Origin: Caldifarciminota bacterium UBA5631 | GTDB taxonomy: Bacteria > Hydrothermota > Hydrothermia > UBA1063 | Reading direction: 5' to 3' | Length of the DNA: 39,462 nt | NCBI GenBank assembly: GCA_002421425.1 | Contig: DIJZ01000014.1 | Location: 1-39,462, forward strand | Shown here: positions 31,329 through 39,462 of the stretch, piece after piece | Position numbering within the stretch: the first letter of the stretch is position 1 | Layout: each line of letters begins with the position of its first letter | Notes under the pieces: generated by a model | Seen by the model: the letters and a program-made list of their open reading frames with translations, nothing else | Told to the model about the DNA's origin: nothing | Database searches by the model: none | Program-made: the position numbers and the translations under genes

Positions 31329-32553
31329 GTCCTTTTATGTGGAGACCCTCGGATGTCCAAAGAACGAAGTTGACACGAGGGTGATCTATAAAGCGCTGAT
31401 TGATAAAGGACTGCGCCCTTCTCCATCAAAACAGGCCGAAATCATTATTATTAATAGTTGTGGTTTTCTTCAAGAAGCTCTAAAGGAACTTGAAGAAAGG
31501 ATTGCTTTCTGGCAAAGAAGGAAAAAGGAGATTCTTGTTACAGGGTGTGCAGTTGAAAGGCTTGGTAAAAATTCTTTCAAAAACAGGAATTTAAGGGCCG
31601 CTTACATAGACGAACTTACAGGAATCCAAAAGACAAAACATGCAAAACAGCTGACTCTTCCGACCAAAGATAATCAATGTTTTTGTGGCCAATCTCTGTT
31701 TCATTATGTTAAGGTACAGGAAGGGTGTTCGAGAAGATGCAGCTATTGCGTTATATCAAAAATCAGAGGACCACTCAGATCAAGGCCTCCTGTAGATATC
31801 CTGGATGAGATAAAGATGCAGTATGATGCCGGGGCGAAGGAATTTATTTTAATTGCTGAGGACTTGACCCTTTATGGCGTCGACATTGGTGAGACTCTGG
31901 AAAAACTTTTATTGAAGTTGCCTGAAGGCCCGTGGTATCGCCTGATGTATTTACACCCTCATGGACTGAATGAGAAAGTAATTTGCACCATAAGAGATAC
32001 CAATGGAATACTTCCTTATCTCCATGTGCCTGTTCAGCACGTTTCGGAAAGGGTCTTGAAGAGTATGAAAAGGGCTGGTGGCAGGAAAGCAGTATTGCGT
32101 TCAATTGAACTCATCAGGAAATATCTTAAAGGCTTTTTTGTGAGGGTAGATATTATGGTAGGTTTCCCTGAAGAAAGCGACAATGATTTTAAACTTCTTC
32201 TTGATTTCGTTGAAAAAGAACAACCCGAGCGAATTTCTGTCTTTAAGTATTCCCATGAACCAGGTACTTCAAGTTTTGAGTTTGAAGACCTGGATCCTGA
32301 ACTGAAAGAGGATCGTTTCCAGATGGCTTTTGAAGTCGCTCGCGAAGTTATGTACAGAGTCCAAAAAAGGCTTATTGGTGAAGATATTCTGGTTTTCAAA
32401 AATGGTAATGAGACGTGGTCACAATTTGACGCACCTTTTGTAGATTTCAGAGTTCTGCTGCCCCGATCTACTGGCGAAAACTTTGTAGGGAAAGTCAGAA
32501 TTACAGATGTACGAGAAGACCTTGATGTTGTTGGTATGCTTTTGAAGCCTTAA
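31315..32553 (+). CDS. rimO: Ribosomal protein S12 methylthiotransferase RimO
   Basis: 412-residue radical SAM enzyme that adds a methylthio group to an aspartate of ribosomal protein S12. The N-terminal methylthiotransferase domain has three cluster cysteines C14 (LGCPKN), C49 (NSCGF) and C78 (TGC). The radical SAM motif is C138-x3-C142-x2-C145 in CSRRCSYC. A C-terminal TRAM domain ends the protein. ATG 31315 follows AAAGG; a TTG at 31300 would give five extra residues and a worse ribosome site. The GCPKNEVDT pattern favours RimO over MiaB. Confidence 0.93.
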   Translation: MTDFKSFYVETLGCPKNEVDTRVIYKALIDKGLRPSPSKQAEIIIINSCGFLQEALKELEERIAFWQRRKKEILVTGCAVERLGKNSFKNRNLRAAYIDELTGIQKTKHAKQLTLPTKDNQCFCGQSLFHYVKVQEGCSRRCSYCVISKIRGPLRSRPPVDILDEIKMQYDAGAKEFILIAEDLTLYGVDIGETLEKLLLKLPEGPWYRLMYLHPHGLNEKVICTIRDTNGILPYLHVPVQHVSERVLKSMKRAGGRKAVLRSIELIRKYLKGFFVRVDIMVGFPEESDNDFKLLLDFVEKEQPERISVFKYSHEPGTSSFEFEDLDPELKEDRFQMAFEVAREVMYRVQKRLIGEDILVFKNGNETWSQFDAPFVDFRVLLPRSTGENFVGKVRITDVREDLDVVGMLLKP

Positions 32554-32556
32554 AAT
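32528..32556 (+). promoter_or_regulatory. Leaderless promoter of accC embedded in the end of rimO
   Basis: TTGTTG (32528-32533), 17-bp spacer, TAAAAT (32551-32556), then 6 nt to ATG 32563. The first three bases of the -10 box are the rimO stop codon. No ribosome site precedes accC. Confidence 0.6.
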
Positions 32557-32562
32557 TTCCCC

Positions 32563-33903
32563 ATGTTTAGAAGGGTTCTTGTAGCTAATCGCGGTGAAAT
32601 AGCAGTCAGAGTGATACGGGCTCTTAAGGAGCTTGGAATTGAAACCGTTGCGATATATTCTGAGGCAGATAGGAACGCGCTCCATGTTGAAATGGCTGAC
32701 TACGCTATTTGCATTGGACCTGCAGCAGCGAAGGACAGCTATTTGAACTTTTCTCGGATACTCAGTGCTGCAGAAGTTTCCGATGCCGACGCGGTTCACC
32801 CTGGTTACGGTTTTCTGGCTGAAAATCCAGATTTCGCGGAACTTGTTGAGGCCAGTGGAATGGTATTCATTGGACCATCTCCTTCGTCGATGAGGCTTAT
32901 GGGCGACAAGATTGAAGCGAGGAAAACTATGAAAAAGGTAGGTGTACCAATTCTTCCTGGTACTGACGGACCTGTGGAGTCTCTGAGTCAGGTTAAGAAA
33001 GTAGTTGACGAAATAGGTTTGCCTGTAATCATAAAGGCTGCAGCGGGGGGTGGCGGTCGGGGAATGCGAATTGTCAGGGATGTCGCTGGTCTTGAGAAGG
33101 CCTTTTTTATGGCTCAAAAGGAAGCTGAAACTGCTTTTGGAGATCCGCGTGTATACGTGGAAAAATATGTAGAGAAACCAAGACACATTGAAATCCAGGT
33201 TATAGGAGATAAGTTTGGGAATATGGTTTACCTCGGGGAAAGGGAGTGTTCTATTCAGAGAAGGCATCAGAAATTGCTTGAGGAGGCTCCTTCCCCAGCC
33301 GTTGATAAGAAATTGCGCGAGATTATGGGAGAGAAGGCAGTGGAGGGAGCTCTCTCCATTGGATATTATTCAGCAGGCACTCTGGAATTCCTTCTGGATT
33401 CTCAAGGAGAATTCTATTTTATGGAAATGAATACGAGAATCCAGGTGGAGCATCCCGTAACGGAATGGGTTACTGGAGAGGATATTATCAGGCTGCAAAT
33501 TCTCGCGGCTATGGGAGAAAAGCTCCCGATTTCGCAGTCTGATGTGAAGATTTTTGGGCATGCTATTGAAGTACGAATAAACGCAGAGGATCCCGAAAGG
33601 GGGTTCGCACCCTCCCCTGGTACCATAAATGTTTTGCACCTTCCTGGTGGTCCCGGTGTTAGGGTAGATTCTCACATCTATCAAGGTTATACTGTTCCCT
33701 CCAATTACGATTCACTCCTTGCAAAGGTGGTTGTTTTTGACAAGAGTAGAGCCCTTGCCATTTCGAGGCTCCGGAGGGCACTTGAAGAGACTGTAATAGA
33801 GGGGGTGAAAACGACAATTCCGTTCTTCCTCAAGTTGATTGAAGATGAGAGTTTCGCCAAAGGTGATTTCGACACGCATTTTCTGGAAAGATTCAGGTGG
33901 TAA
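32563..33903 (+). CDS. accC: Biotin carboxylase subunit (acetyl-CoA carboxylase AccC type)
   Basis: 446-residue ATP-grasp enzyme that carboxylates biotin on a carrier protein, the first half-reaction of acetyl-CoA or another acyl-CoA/pyruvate carboxylase. Key motifs: LVANRGEIAVRVIRA at the start, AAAGGGGRGMRI (glycine-rich loop), EMNTRIQVEHPVTEW and the C-terminal INAEDPERGFAPSPG. Length and sequence match stand-alone AccC. No biotin carrier (accB) gene is adjacent. Its promoter suggests expression separate from the rimO run. Confidence 0.94.
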   Translation: MFRRVLVANRGEIAVRVIRALKELGIETVAIYSEADRNALHVEMADYAICIGPAAAKDSYLNFSRILSAAEVSDADAVHPGYGFLAENPDFAELVEASGMVFIGPSPSSMRLMGDKIEARKTMKKVGVPILPGTDGPVESLSQVKKVVDEIGLPVIIKAAAGGGGRGMRIVRDVAGLEKAFFMAQKEAETAFGDPRVYVEKYVEKPRHIEIQVIGDKFGNMVYLGERECSIQRRHQKLLEEAPSPAVDKKLREIMGEKAVEGALSIGYYSAGTLEFLLDSQGEFYFMEMNTRIQVEHPVTEWVTGEDIIRLQILAAMGEKLPISQSDVKIFGHAIEVRINAEDPERGFAPSPGTINVLHLPGGPGVRVDSHIYQGYTVPSNYDSLLAKVVVFDKSRALAISRLRRALEETVIEGVKTTIPFFLKLIEDESFAKGDFDTHFLERFRW

Positions 33904-34646
33904 TAGCAAGAATTAGGGATGTAATCAGAAACCTCGGCGCATATTTCCTTATGGTGTATTATTCTTTTTCTGGAATAAAAGTCCTGCGAAGGCAGGAAAT
34001 CTTCAGGCAGCTTGAGTTCTTTGCCATAAGTTCTTTATTCATTGTCGCACTGGCAGCATCCTTTACTGGCATGGTAACCAGTATTCAAAGTGCTTATCAA
34101 ATAAGGGGGCTTTTACCGTTAGACTTGCTTGGTGCGGGAGTAGGAAAAATGATTACCATTGAACTTGGGCCTGTCCTTACTGCGTTAATTCTTGCAGGGA
34201 GAGCCGGGGCTGCAATGGCATCGGAGCTGGCGACTATGAAGGTTACCGAGCAGCTCGATGCAATGGAAGTTATGGGAATAGACCCTTACAAGTATATGGT
34301 ATTTCCAAGGATTTTGTCGGGAACCTTTGTAACGCCGTTGCTTGTGGTTTTTGCTAATTTTATGGCTATTTTGAGTTCATCTCTCATTTCAAGGCTTATG
34401 CTGGGCCTCGATTTTTCGGTGTTTTTCAGGTCTTTTCTGGATTATTTCTATGTAAAGGATTTCACTGGTGGGATTCTGAAGGGGATCGTATTCGGTTTTG
34501 TTATTACCTCGATTAGTTGTTTTATGGGTCTAAACAGTAGAGAAGGAGCGAGAGGCGTTGGTGTTTCGACAATGAGAGCTGTAATTTATTCTTCTGTATT
34601 TGTGCTACTCTTTGATTATGTAATTGGGAGTATTCTTTATGGATGA
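33897..34646 (+). CDS. mlaE: MlaE-family ABC transporter permease
   Basis: 249-residue inner-membrane permease of the Mla lipid-transport type. It has five or six hydrophobic segments with the conserved ELGPVLTALILAGRAGAAMASEL-type motif (about 98-120) and EQLDAMEVMGIDP. The chosen start is GTG 33897, overlapping accC by 7 bp; an ATA at 33903 sharing one base with the accC TAA is also possible. No strong ribosome site supports either. mlaF follows. Confidence 0.92.
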   Translation: MVIARIRDVIRNLGAYFLMVYYSFSGIKVLRRQEIFRQLEFFAISSLFIVALAASFTGMVTSIQSAYQIRGLLPLDLLGAGVGKMITIELGPVLTALILAGRAGAAMASELATMKVTEQLDAMEVMGIDPYKYMVFPRILSGTFVTPLLVVFANFMAILSSSLISRLMLGLDFSVFFRSFLDYFYVKDFTGGILKGIVFGFVITSISCFMGLNSREGARGVGVSTMRAVIYSSVFVLLFDYVIGSILYG

Positions 34647-35385
34647 GGTCGTTCAGCTGGAAAAAGTTTGCAAGTCTTTTGTTGAAAACAAGGTCCTTGA
34701 TAACATATCTTTTTCTGTGAAAACTGGTGAATCACTGTGTGTTCTTGGAAGAAGCGGAGTTGGGAAGACAGTTTTGTTAAAGATCATTGTTGGTCTCATA
34801 AGGCCCGACAGAGGAAGGGTTAAACTCTTTGGAAGAGATATTTTCAGAATAAGGAGAAGTGAGCTCCTGAAACTCAGAGAGGATATCGGTTTTGTATTTC
34901 AGAATTCAGCACTGTTTGATTCAATGTCCGTTTTTGAAAATGTGGCCTACCCTTTTGTGAGGAAAGATGTTGATGAAGCTCAGGTCAGAGAAAGAGTGCT
35001 GCATATGCTCGAGATGGTAAATATGAAGGGCAGTGAATATCTGAGAGTTAGTGAGCTATCTGGTGGAATGAAGAAGCGAGTTGCCATTGCGCGGGCTCTC
35101 GTGACGGAACCACGCCTTGTCCTCTATGACGAACCTACAGCAGGCCTTGATCCAGGTACTGGAAGTACTGTGATTGAAATCATTGGGAGATTGAATGAAG
35201 AAAAAAAGAATACGGCAATAATAGTAACTCATGACCTTGATGTGGCTCTGAGCCTTGCAGATAGAGTGCTTTTTTTGCACGAAGGAAGAGTCGCTTCAGA
35301 ATTGACACCCTCAGAAATCGCCGAGGGTAAGAGCGAAGAGATTACTAAACTTTTTGGTGGCCAGGAGGGTACGTATGAAAATTGA
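34639..35385 (+). CDS. mlaF: MlaF-family ABC transporter ATPase
   Basis: 248-residue ABC ATPase. Walker A GRSGVGKT at 37-44, Q-loop VFQNSALFDSMSV, signature LSGGMKKRVAIARAL and Walker B LVLYDEPTAGLDP. The LSGGM variant and pairing with MlaE identify the lipid-transport ATPase. ATG 34639 follows GGGAG by 8 nt, overlapping mlaE by 8 bp. No MlaD (substrate-binding MCE protein) gene follows in its usual place. Confidence 0.93.
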   Translation: MDEVVQLEKVCKSFVENKVLDNISFSVKTGESLCVLGRSGVGKTVLLKIIVGLIRPDRGRVKLFGRDIFRIRRSELLKLREDIGFVFQNSALFDSMSVFENVAYPFVRKDVDEAQVRERVLHMLEMVNMKGSEYLRVSELSGGMKKRVAIARALVTEPRLVLYDEPTAGLDPGTGSTVIEIIGRLNEEKKNTAIIVTHDLDVALSLADRVLFLHEGRVASELTPSEIAEGKSEEITKLFGGQEGTYEN

Positions 35386-37237
35386 TAGGAGGATAGCCGT
35401 GATGGTTTCAATAATAATGTTGGTGGTGTTAGCGGGATGCTCTAAAGTAAAAGTAATTCCAGAAGAACCTCAGGCAGGTGACGGAGTTACAATAATACTA
35501 AAAGAGAATCTTAAAAATCCGATTATGGAAGTAGTTTATTTGAAAAATAATCTGGATTTTCAGTTTGACGTGATTTCCCCTCAGAAGCAGGAAGGCAAAT
35601 GGGTTTTCAAGTTTGATTCAGACACTCTGACTTCCTATGCGATCTGGAGAGTTGTAGATTCGGACTCTATTTACTTTGAGGATGGAAGTGGGCTGATTTT
35701 CTATTACGGCAACAAACCACAGCACCTTGCTTATTACTATTGTGGACTTCACAAGGAAAAGGCTATTCCGTATCCAAGGAGTGTAAAAGAGAAAGAACAA
35801 AGGAAAATAATCACAAGGGCTGTGAAATGTTACGACAGGGAAATGAAATACTACCCGGGAGAGCCGATGGCCTTTGGGAGAAAAAAGGTCGTGGAATACT
35901 TTAAGATTAAAGACGAGAGAAAGAGAGCGAAGTACCTTTACGACCTTGAGAAAACGGCAGATTCTCTTTATGAGAACGGGGATCTGCTTTCTATTGTTTC
36001 GGCGTTTAATGTTGCATATTTTTTCTCCTTCTCAAAAACTTACGATTATTTTAAGTACATTTCAGAGCATCCTTACATCCCGGGGGCTCTGGATGTTGCG
36101 ATGAGCTATCTATATCAGTATGCCAGGAACTTAAGTCCGCAGGATGGAGTAAAGTGGCTTGAGGTAGGACTTAACAAGTATGCAGAATTCATTCAAGAGC
36201 CTTCTTCGAGAATAAAGAATGTTTTGAGAAACTATTACTATTCACTTTATTATGGCTACCTTGTTCAGGGGGACACCATCACAGCGCTGAAATATCTTCA
36301 GAGAGTAAGGGAGATCCTTCCTCATGACCCCGAGCCCTATTTTGTTGAAGCTTCTCTCAGAATGGATATGGGCACTTTGAACTACAGAATAGTTGACAGT
36401 CTGCTTGCCTCGGCTGAAAAGTTGTTCAATCCAGTGAGCTACTCTTTCACGTACCCATTCTACTCAAGAGAGGAGAGGCATAAGTCAGTGAGCAGGAAAA
36501 AGACCAATCTTTACAGGGTGGAGTCGAGGTACTTTATTAATGTTGGTAATCCTGAGAAGGCAATTGAGTCATTACAAAGAGCAATTGAAGCGCAGGGCGG
36601 TGATCTAAATGCCGACTATGGAGATCATGAGATGCTGGGTGACCTATTGCTGGATAGCGGAGATATTGAGAAGGCCATTCAACACTATGCTTTTGCCGTC
36701 GTTACCGGCTCCGAGGAAGAAAATCTTAGGAAAATGGTCTCTGAAAAACTTGGACAAAAAGGGATTGAGAAAGATTCTGTGGATTTTTTAATTCTTAACC
36801 TGGAACAGCAGGTGCGGCAGAATTTAGTTTCTGCAAAGGATTTTGAAGTTCAGGCTCTGAATGGGAAGAAGATCGCTCTGAAAGATCTTAAGGGTAAAAT
36901 TGTTGTTCTTAACTTCTGGGCTACCTGGTGCGGCCCTTGCAGAAGGGAGATTCCTGATCTGAACAGGCTTGTAGATAAATACAGTGGAAACAAAGATGTA
37001 GTTTTTATTGGTATAACTGATGATCAGAAGCAAAGAGTCTCAAACTTTCTTGGACAGAACGAGTTTAAGTATACTGTCGCTTTTGACATTTCAAATACTT
37101 ACGAAAAGTACAATGTTACTGCTGTTCCAACCCACGTAATAATAGACAGGTCTGGGTACATTTCGGCCAGAATTGTGGGCTCCCTGCCAGAAATGGACAA
37201 AATATTAGGAGAGAAGATCGAGAAACTGCTGAAATAG
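35375..37237 (+). CDS. Lipoprotein with TPR-like helices and a C-terminal thioredoxin (TlpA-type) domain
   Basis: 620 residues. Signal peptide and lipobox VVLAGC with C22; the mature protein should be membrane-anchored in the periplasm. An unrecognised beta region (about 25-110) is followed by helical repeats with TPR character (about 150-470), then a TlpA/AhpC-type thioredoxin fold (about 485-615) with the redox motif WCGPC at 518-522 and VTAVPTHVIID containing the cis-proline. It probably reduces or shuffles disulfides on envelope proteins. ATG 35375 has AGGAGG 6 nt upstream, overlapping mlaF by 11 bp. Confidence 0.88.
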   Translation: MKIDRRIAVMVSIIMLVVLAGCSKVKVIPEEPQAGDGVTIILKENLKNPIMEVVYLKNNLDFQFDVISPQKQEGKWVFKFDSDTLTSYAIWRVVDSDSIYFEDGSGLIFYYGNKPQHLAYYYCGLHKEKAIPYPRSVKEKEQRKIITRAVKCYDREMKYYPGEPMAFGRKKVVEYFKIKDERKRAKYLYDLEKTADSLYENGDLLSIVSAFNVAYFFSFSKTYDYFKYISEHPYIPGALDVAMSYLYQYARNLSPQDGVKWLEVGLNKYAEFIQEPSSRIKNVLRNYYYSLYYGYLVQGDTITALKYLQRVREILPHDPEPYFVEASLRMDMGTLNYRIVDSLLASAEKLFNPVSYSFTYPFYSREERHKSVSRKKTNLYRVESRYFINVGNPEKAIESLQRAIEAQGGDLNADYGDHEMLGDLLLDSGDIEKAIQHYAFAVVTGSEEENLRKMVSEKLGQKGIEKDSVDFLILNLEQQVRQNLVSAKDFEVQALNGKKIALKDLKGKIVVLNFWATWCGPCRREIPDLNRLVDKYSGNKDVVFIGITDDQKQRVSNFLGQNEFKYTVAFDISNTYEKYNVTAVPTHVIIDRSGYISARIVGSLPEMDKILGEKIEKLLK

Positions 37238-37283
37238 CAAGCTATCGGACGCCTTGCGCACCGTATATTGTAGGAACTTGTAA

Positions 37284-37295
37284 TACTGTACAGTA
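37284..37295. repeat. 12-bp perfect palindrome between convergent genes
   Basis: TACTGTACAGTA is a perfect inverted repeat in the 99-bp gap between the TPR-thioredoxin lipoprotein and the DUF6485 gene. It may be a regulator-binding site. No T-run follows, so it is not a terminator. The rest of this gap shows no clear feature. Confidence 0.4.
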
Positions 37296-37336
37296 AAGCT
37301 CACAAAAGAATAAGGTTTCGATGCACTATCTCAAAG

Positions 37337-37540
37337 TCAACGTTTTGTCTTGTATACCTCAATGAAATACTCAATTGACCTATCGTATGTCCTTTCGGCT
37401 TCGGGAGGGAAGTAGCATGCTGGAAGTTCACCGTGTGACCGGTGATATGCTATACAATCACAGCAAATACCCTTTCTTGGGCAGATAGGATAGGAACAAT
37501 TACACCTTGATTTCAGATTAGTCTCCTTTTTGCACTCCAT
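37337..37540 (-). CDS. DUF6485-type cysteine-rich protein
   Basis: 67 residues with eight cysteines (3, 13, 15, 20, 26, 27, 29, 42) in the pattern CNCSYPICPRKGICCDC ... HGELPACYFP, as in DUF6485, presumably a metal-binding small protein. AAGGAGG precedes the ATG. It has its own promoter. Function unknown. Confidence 0.88.
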   Translation of the reverse strand: MECKKETNLKSRCNCSYPICPRKGICCDCIAYHRSHGELPACYFPPEAERTYDRSIEYFIEVYKTKR

Positions 37541-37561
37541 TTAATCCTCCTTGATGTTATC

Positions 37562-37590
37562 ACATTAAGATAAACTCTACGGATTTTCAA
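37562..37590 (-). promoter_or_regulatory. Promoter of the DUF6485 gene
   Basis: Minus strand: TTGAAA (37585-37590), 17-bp spacer, TAATGT (37562-37567); leader of about 15 nt with AAGGAGG. Confidence 0.5.
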
Positions 37591-37614
37591 CAGAACTACG
37601 CTGGTTTTCCATTT

Positions 37615-37643
37615 TTTAGATTGTGTTTTTGGACCTTTATAAT
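37615..37643 (+). promoter_or_regulatory. Promoter of the sugar ABC transporter operon
   Basis: TTTAGA (37615-37620), 17-bp spacer, perfect TATAAT (37638-37643). Leader of about 17 nt to ATG 37667. Confidence 0.6.
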
Positions 37644-37666
37644 GTATTAAACACTCGGGGGTGGCA

Positions 37667-38968
37667 ATGAGAAGTGTAGGAAAGCTGCATAAGTTAGTTT
37701 TGATTCTCACTCTTTTTGCAGTTGCATCCTTTTATGGTTGTGGGAGACGAGAAAGAGCATTAACTTTTGCCGTAGGTGGAGCACCTAACGAGCTGGACTT
37801 CTGGGAGGCAATTGTAGAGGGTTTTGAAAAGGAGACTGGTATCAAGATTTCAATTCAAAGACAGCCTACCGACACTGACCAGAGGCGGCAGGGGCTCTTG
37901 ATTTCCCTTAAATCGAAAAAATCAGACCCTGATGTATTTCTTATGGATGTTGCCTGGATAGGGCAGTTTGCTTCCTCTGGTTGGCTCTACGATTTGAAAC
38001 CGTGGACTGAATCAAAAAATATTGAGATAGAAAAATTCTTCCACACGGTCATCAATCTGTCGGATATGTACGATGGGAAACTACTTGCACTTCCAATATA
38101 CGTCGATGGAGGTCTTCTATATTATAGAAGAGATTTGCTTGAGAAGTATGGCTACAAAACAGCACCCGAAACCTGGATGGACCTGGTTAGAGTATCTGAA
38201 AAAATCCAGGCTCACGAACGGAGTGTGTTTAATTCTGATTTTTGGGCTTTTGTTTGGCAGGGTGCGCAATATGAAGGTTTAGTGTGCACGTTTCTGGAGT
38301 TTGCGGTGTCGAACAATGGTGGAGTTGTGATTAGCAAAGATACCGTTATCGTAAATTCGCGAGAAAACGTCGGTGCCCTCGGTTTTATGAGAGATTTGGT
38401 ACATTCATACGGAATTTCCCCGCCCAATACATATACAGAGATGAAAGAGGAAGAAGTAAGGTTGTTTTTCCAGCAGGGTAATGCTTTATTTGAGAGAAAC
38501 TGGCCATATGCATGGGGAAATCACGAGATCGAGGGTTCCCCTCTACAGGGTAAAGTGGGAATAGCACCTCTTCCTCACTTCCCAGGTGGTAGAAGCGCTT
38601 CTACCCTTGGTGGATGGCACGTGGGTATATCACGTTTTACTGACAAGCGGGAAGAGGCGCTGGAGTTTGTTAAATACCTGACTTCGTACGATGTTCAAAA
38701 GAAACTTGCATTAAACCTTGGATGGAATCCCGGGAGGGTTGATATATATGCAGACCCAGAGGTGCTTGAAAAGCTACCGCATCTCAAAACACTAAGGGAT
38801 GTCTTTGAGAATGCCTATCCGAGGCCTGCGGTTCCTTACTATACGCAAATTTCTGAGGTTCTCCAAAGGTATATAAACAGCGCACTTGCGGGAAGAATCT
38901 CTCCTGAAGAGGCACTGTCAAAAGCGGAGATAGAGATTAAAGACATTGTGAACCGTTATGAGAAGTAA
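37667..38968 (+). CDS. Sugar ABC transporter substrate-binding lipoprotein (family 1)
   Basis: 433 residues from ATG 37667. Signal peptide with lipobox SFYGC at C25, then the solute-binding protein family 1 fold: LTFAVGG, FEKETGIKISIQ, DVFLMDVAWIGQFASSGWLYDL, and GGWHVGISRFTDKREEALEFVKYL near the C-terminus. It should capture an oligosaccharide in the periplasm. A GTG at 37661 is a less likely start because it sits inside the G-rich ribosome site. The permease gene overlaps its end by 11 bp. Confidence 0.94.
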   Translation: MRSVGKLHKLVLILTLFAVASFYGCGRRERALTFAVGGAPNELDFWEAIVEGFEKETGIKISIQRQPTDTDQRRQGLLISLKSKKSDPDVFLMDVAWIGQFASSGWLYDLKPWTESKNIEIEKFFHTVINLSDMYDGKLLALPIYVDGGLLYYRRDLLEKYGYKTAPETWMDLVRVSEKIQAHERSVFNSDFWAFVWQGAQYEGLVCTFLEFAVSNNGGVVISKDTVIVNSRENVGALGFMRDLVHSYGISPPNTYTEMKEEEVRLFFQQGNALFERNWPYAWGNHEIEGSPLQGKVGIAPLPHFPGGRSASTLGGWHVGISRFTDKREEALEFVKYLTSYDVQKKLALNLGWNPGRVDIYADPEVLEKLPHLKTLRDVFENAYPRPAVPYYTQISEVLQRYINSALAGRISPEEALSKAEIEIKDIVNRYEK

Positions 38969-39462
38969 AAATCCAGAATATATAACAGCAAAAGAACGTT
39001 TGGAGGCTTTAATACTTGTACTTCCTGTTATCGTTTTTCTTATTGCTTTTCTCATGTCTCCGGTGATGGGGACTATTTACAACGGGTTTTTAAGGGACGT
39101 ATCATACCTGCCCAGGGAATTTGTATTCCTTGAAAACTACAAAAGACTGTTTACTGATCGGTTTTTTATTCAATCTGTAAGTTTTACTCTTGCATTTGTA
39201 GTGGTCTCAGTTAGTCTTGAATTGTTTGTCGGTATGATTTTTGCACTTCTTATGAATGAGCAATTTCCAGCAAGGGGTTTATTTCGAGGAATAGTTTTGG
39301 TTCCGTGGGCTATTCCAGTGGCAATCTCAGGTAGAGTTTGGGAACTAATTTACAATTTTCATTACGGCCTCGCTAATTTTGTTTTGGGAAGGTTGGGGAT
39401 CGAACCCATAAATTGGTTTGGCACGTCTTTCAGCGCATTCTTAGCTCTCGTTCTCTCTGATG
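38958..39462 (+). CDS. Sugar ABC transporter permease (MalF/UgpA type), cut by window end
   Basis: The first 168 residues of an inner-membrane permease starting at ATG 38958, inside the end of the binding-protein gene. The LEALILVLPVIVFLIAF first helix, the YKRLFTDRFFIQSVSFTLAF block and GLFRGIVLVPWAIPVAISGRVW are typical of binding-protein-dependent sugar permeases. The EAA loop lies past the window. A second permease probably follows. Confidence 0.93.
   Translation, partial: MRSKNPEYITAKERLEALILVLPVIVFLIAFLMSPVMGTIYNGFLRDVSYLPREFVFLENYKRLFTDRFFIQSVSFTLAFVVVSVSLELFVGMIFALLMNEQFPARGLFRGIVLVPWAIPVAISGRVWELIYNFHYGLANFVLGRLGIEPINWFGTSFSAFLALVLSD

Noticed and set aside
32419..33267. Long open frame (282 codons) on the minus strand opposite rimO and accC
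   Set aside because: It lies antisense to accC, whose protein motifs are fully conserved; its translation shows no family features and is rich in S, R, Y and H as expected of an antisense shadow.
33897..33905. ATA start for mlaE (TAATA junction with accC)
   Set aside because: A GTG at 33897 is available in frame, so an AUA start is not required; I kept it out of the AUA set.
1..39462. tRNA, rRNA, CRISPR array, insertion sequence or prophage
   Set aside because: No clover-leaf ends, rRNA blocks, regularly spaced repeats, transposase motifs or phage genes were noticed; coding genes fill nearly all of the window. I could not run dedicated searches.

Overview
The window is a gene-dense bacterial chromosome segment. 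The organism has two membranes: there are genes for heptose-7-phosphate isomerase (gmhA), an OmpH/Skp-type periplasmic protein, a MlaE/MlaF lipid transporter pair, lipoprotein diacylglyceryl transferase and several lipoproteins. A V/A-type ATPase subunit D, a 1289-residue C25 (gingipain-family) peptidase ending in a FlgD/type-IX-like C-terminal domain, a bactofilin and c-di-GMP proteins fit a deep-branching lineage near the FCB group, such as the WOR-3/Stahlbacteria or Hydrothermae candidate phyla. This placement is inference from gene content. I see no rRNA, tRNA, CRISPR array, insertion sequence or prophage. The longest stretch without a gene is about 140 bases, and every gap holds promoters, a terminator or a short repeat.

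Layout. 1-2695 (minus): partial hsp20 and a GAF/PAS/HD-GYP sensor. 2816-5216 (plus): orphan V-ATPase subunit D, cold-shock protein with a strong terminator, lgt, comF. 5206-6718 (minus): gmhA and an OmpH-like fusion protein. 6817-10047 (plus): a 1076-residue GGDEF/STAND-ATPase/TPR protein, convergent with two polysaccharide genes (10041-12283, minus). 12336-16524 (plus): secA, osmC, a lipoprotein. 16521-20015 (minus): ligA, a SpoIID-like protein and two small unknown genes. 20129-21331 (plus): an ornithine-type aminotransferase. 21415-26857 (minus): DUF2892, then a Trm112-like, C25 peptidase, bactofilin, tatD operon. 26998-37237 (plus): amidase, hisC, nusB, phosphoesterase, rimO, accC, mlaE, mlaF, TPR-thioredoxin lipoprotein, almost all overlapping. 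37337-37540 (minus): a Cys-rich DUF6485-type protein. 37667-end (plus): a sugar ABC binding protein and a partial permease.

Two gene-expression patterns stand out. First, three genes (tatD, the SpoIID-like gene and a 49-codon gene) have no ATG, GTG or TTG at the needed N-terminus. Instead an ATA overlaps the stop codon of the upstream gene as ATAA or ATAG, the same geometry as the ATGA overlaps used by three other genes here. For tatD the ATA is needed to encode the metal-binding HxH motif, and for the SpoIID-like gene to encode a signal peptide; both have AAGGAGG 6-7 nt upstream. This suggests termination-reinitiation at AUA codons. Second, many promoters (TTGACA-like, 17-bp spacer, TAnAAT) place the -10 box exactly 6 nt before the ATG, so transcription should start at or next to the start codon: leaderless mRNAs coexist with ordinary Shine-Dalgarno leaders in the same window.
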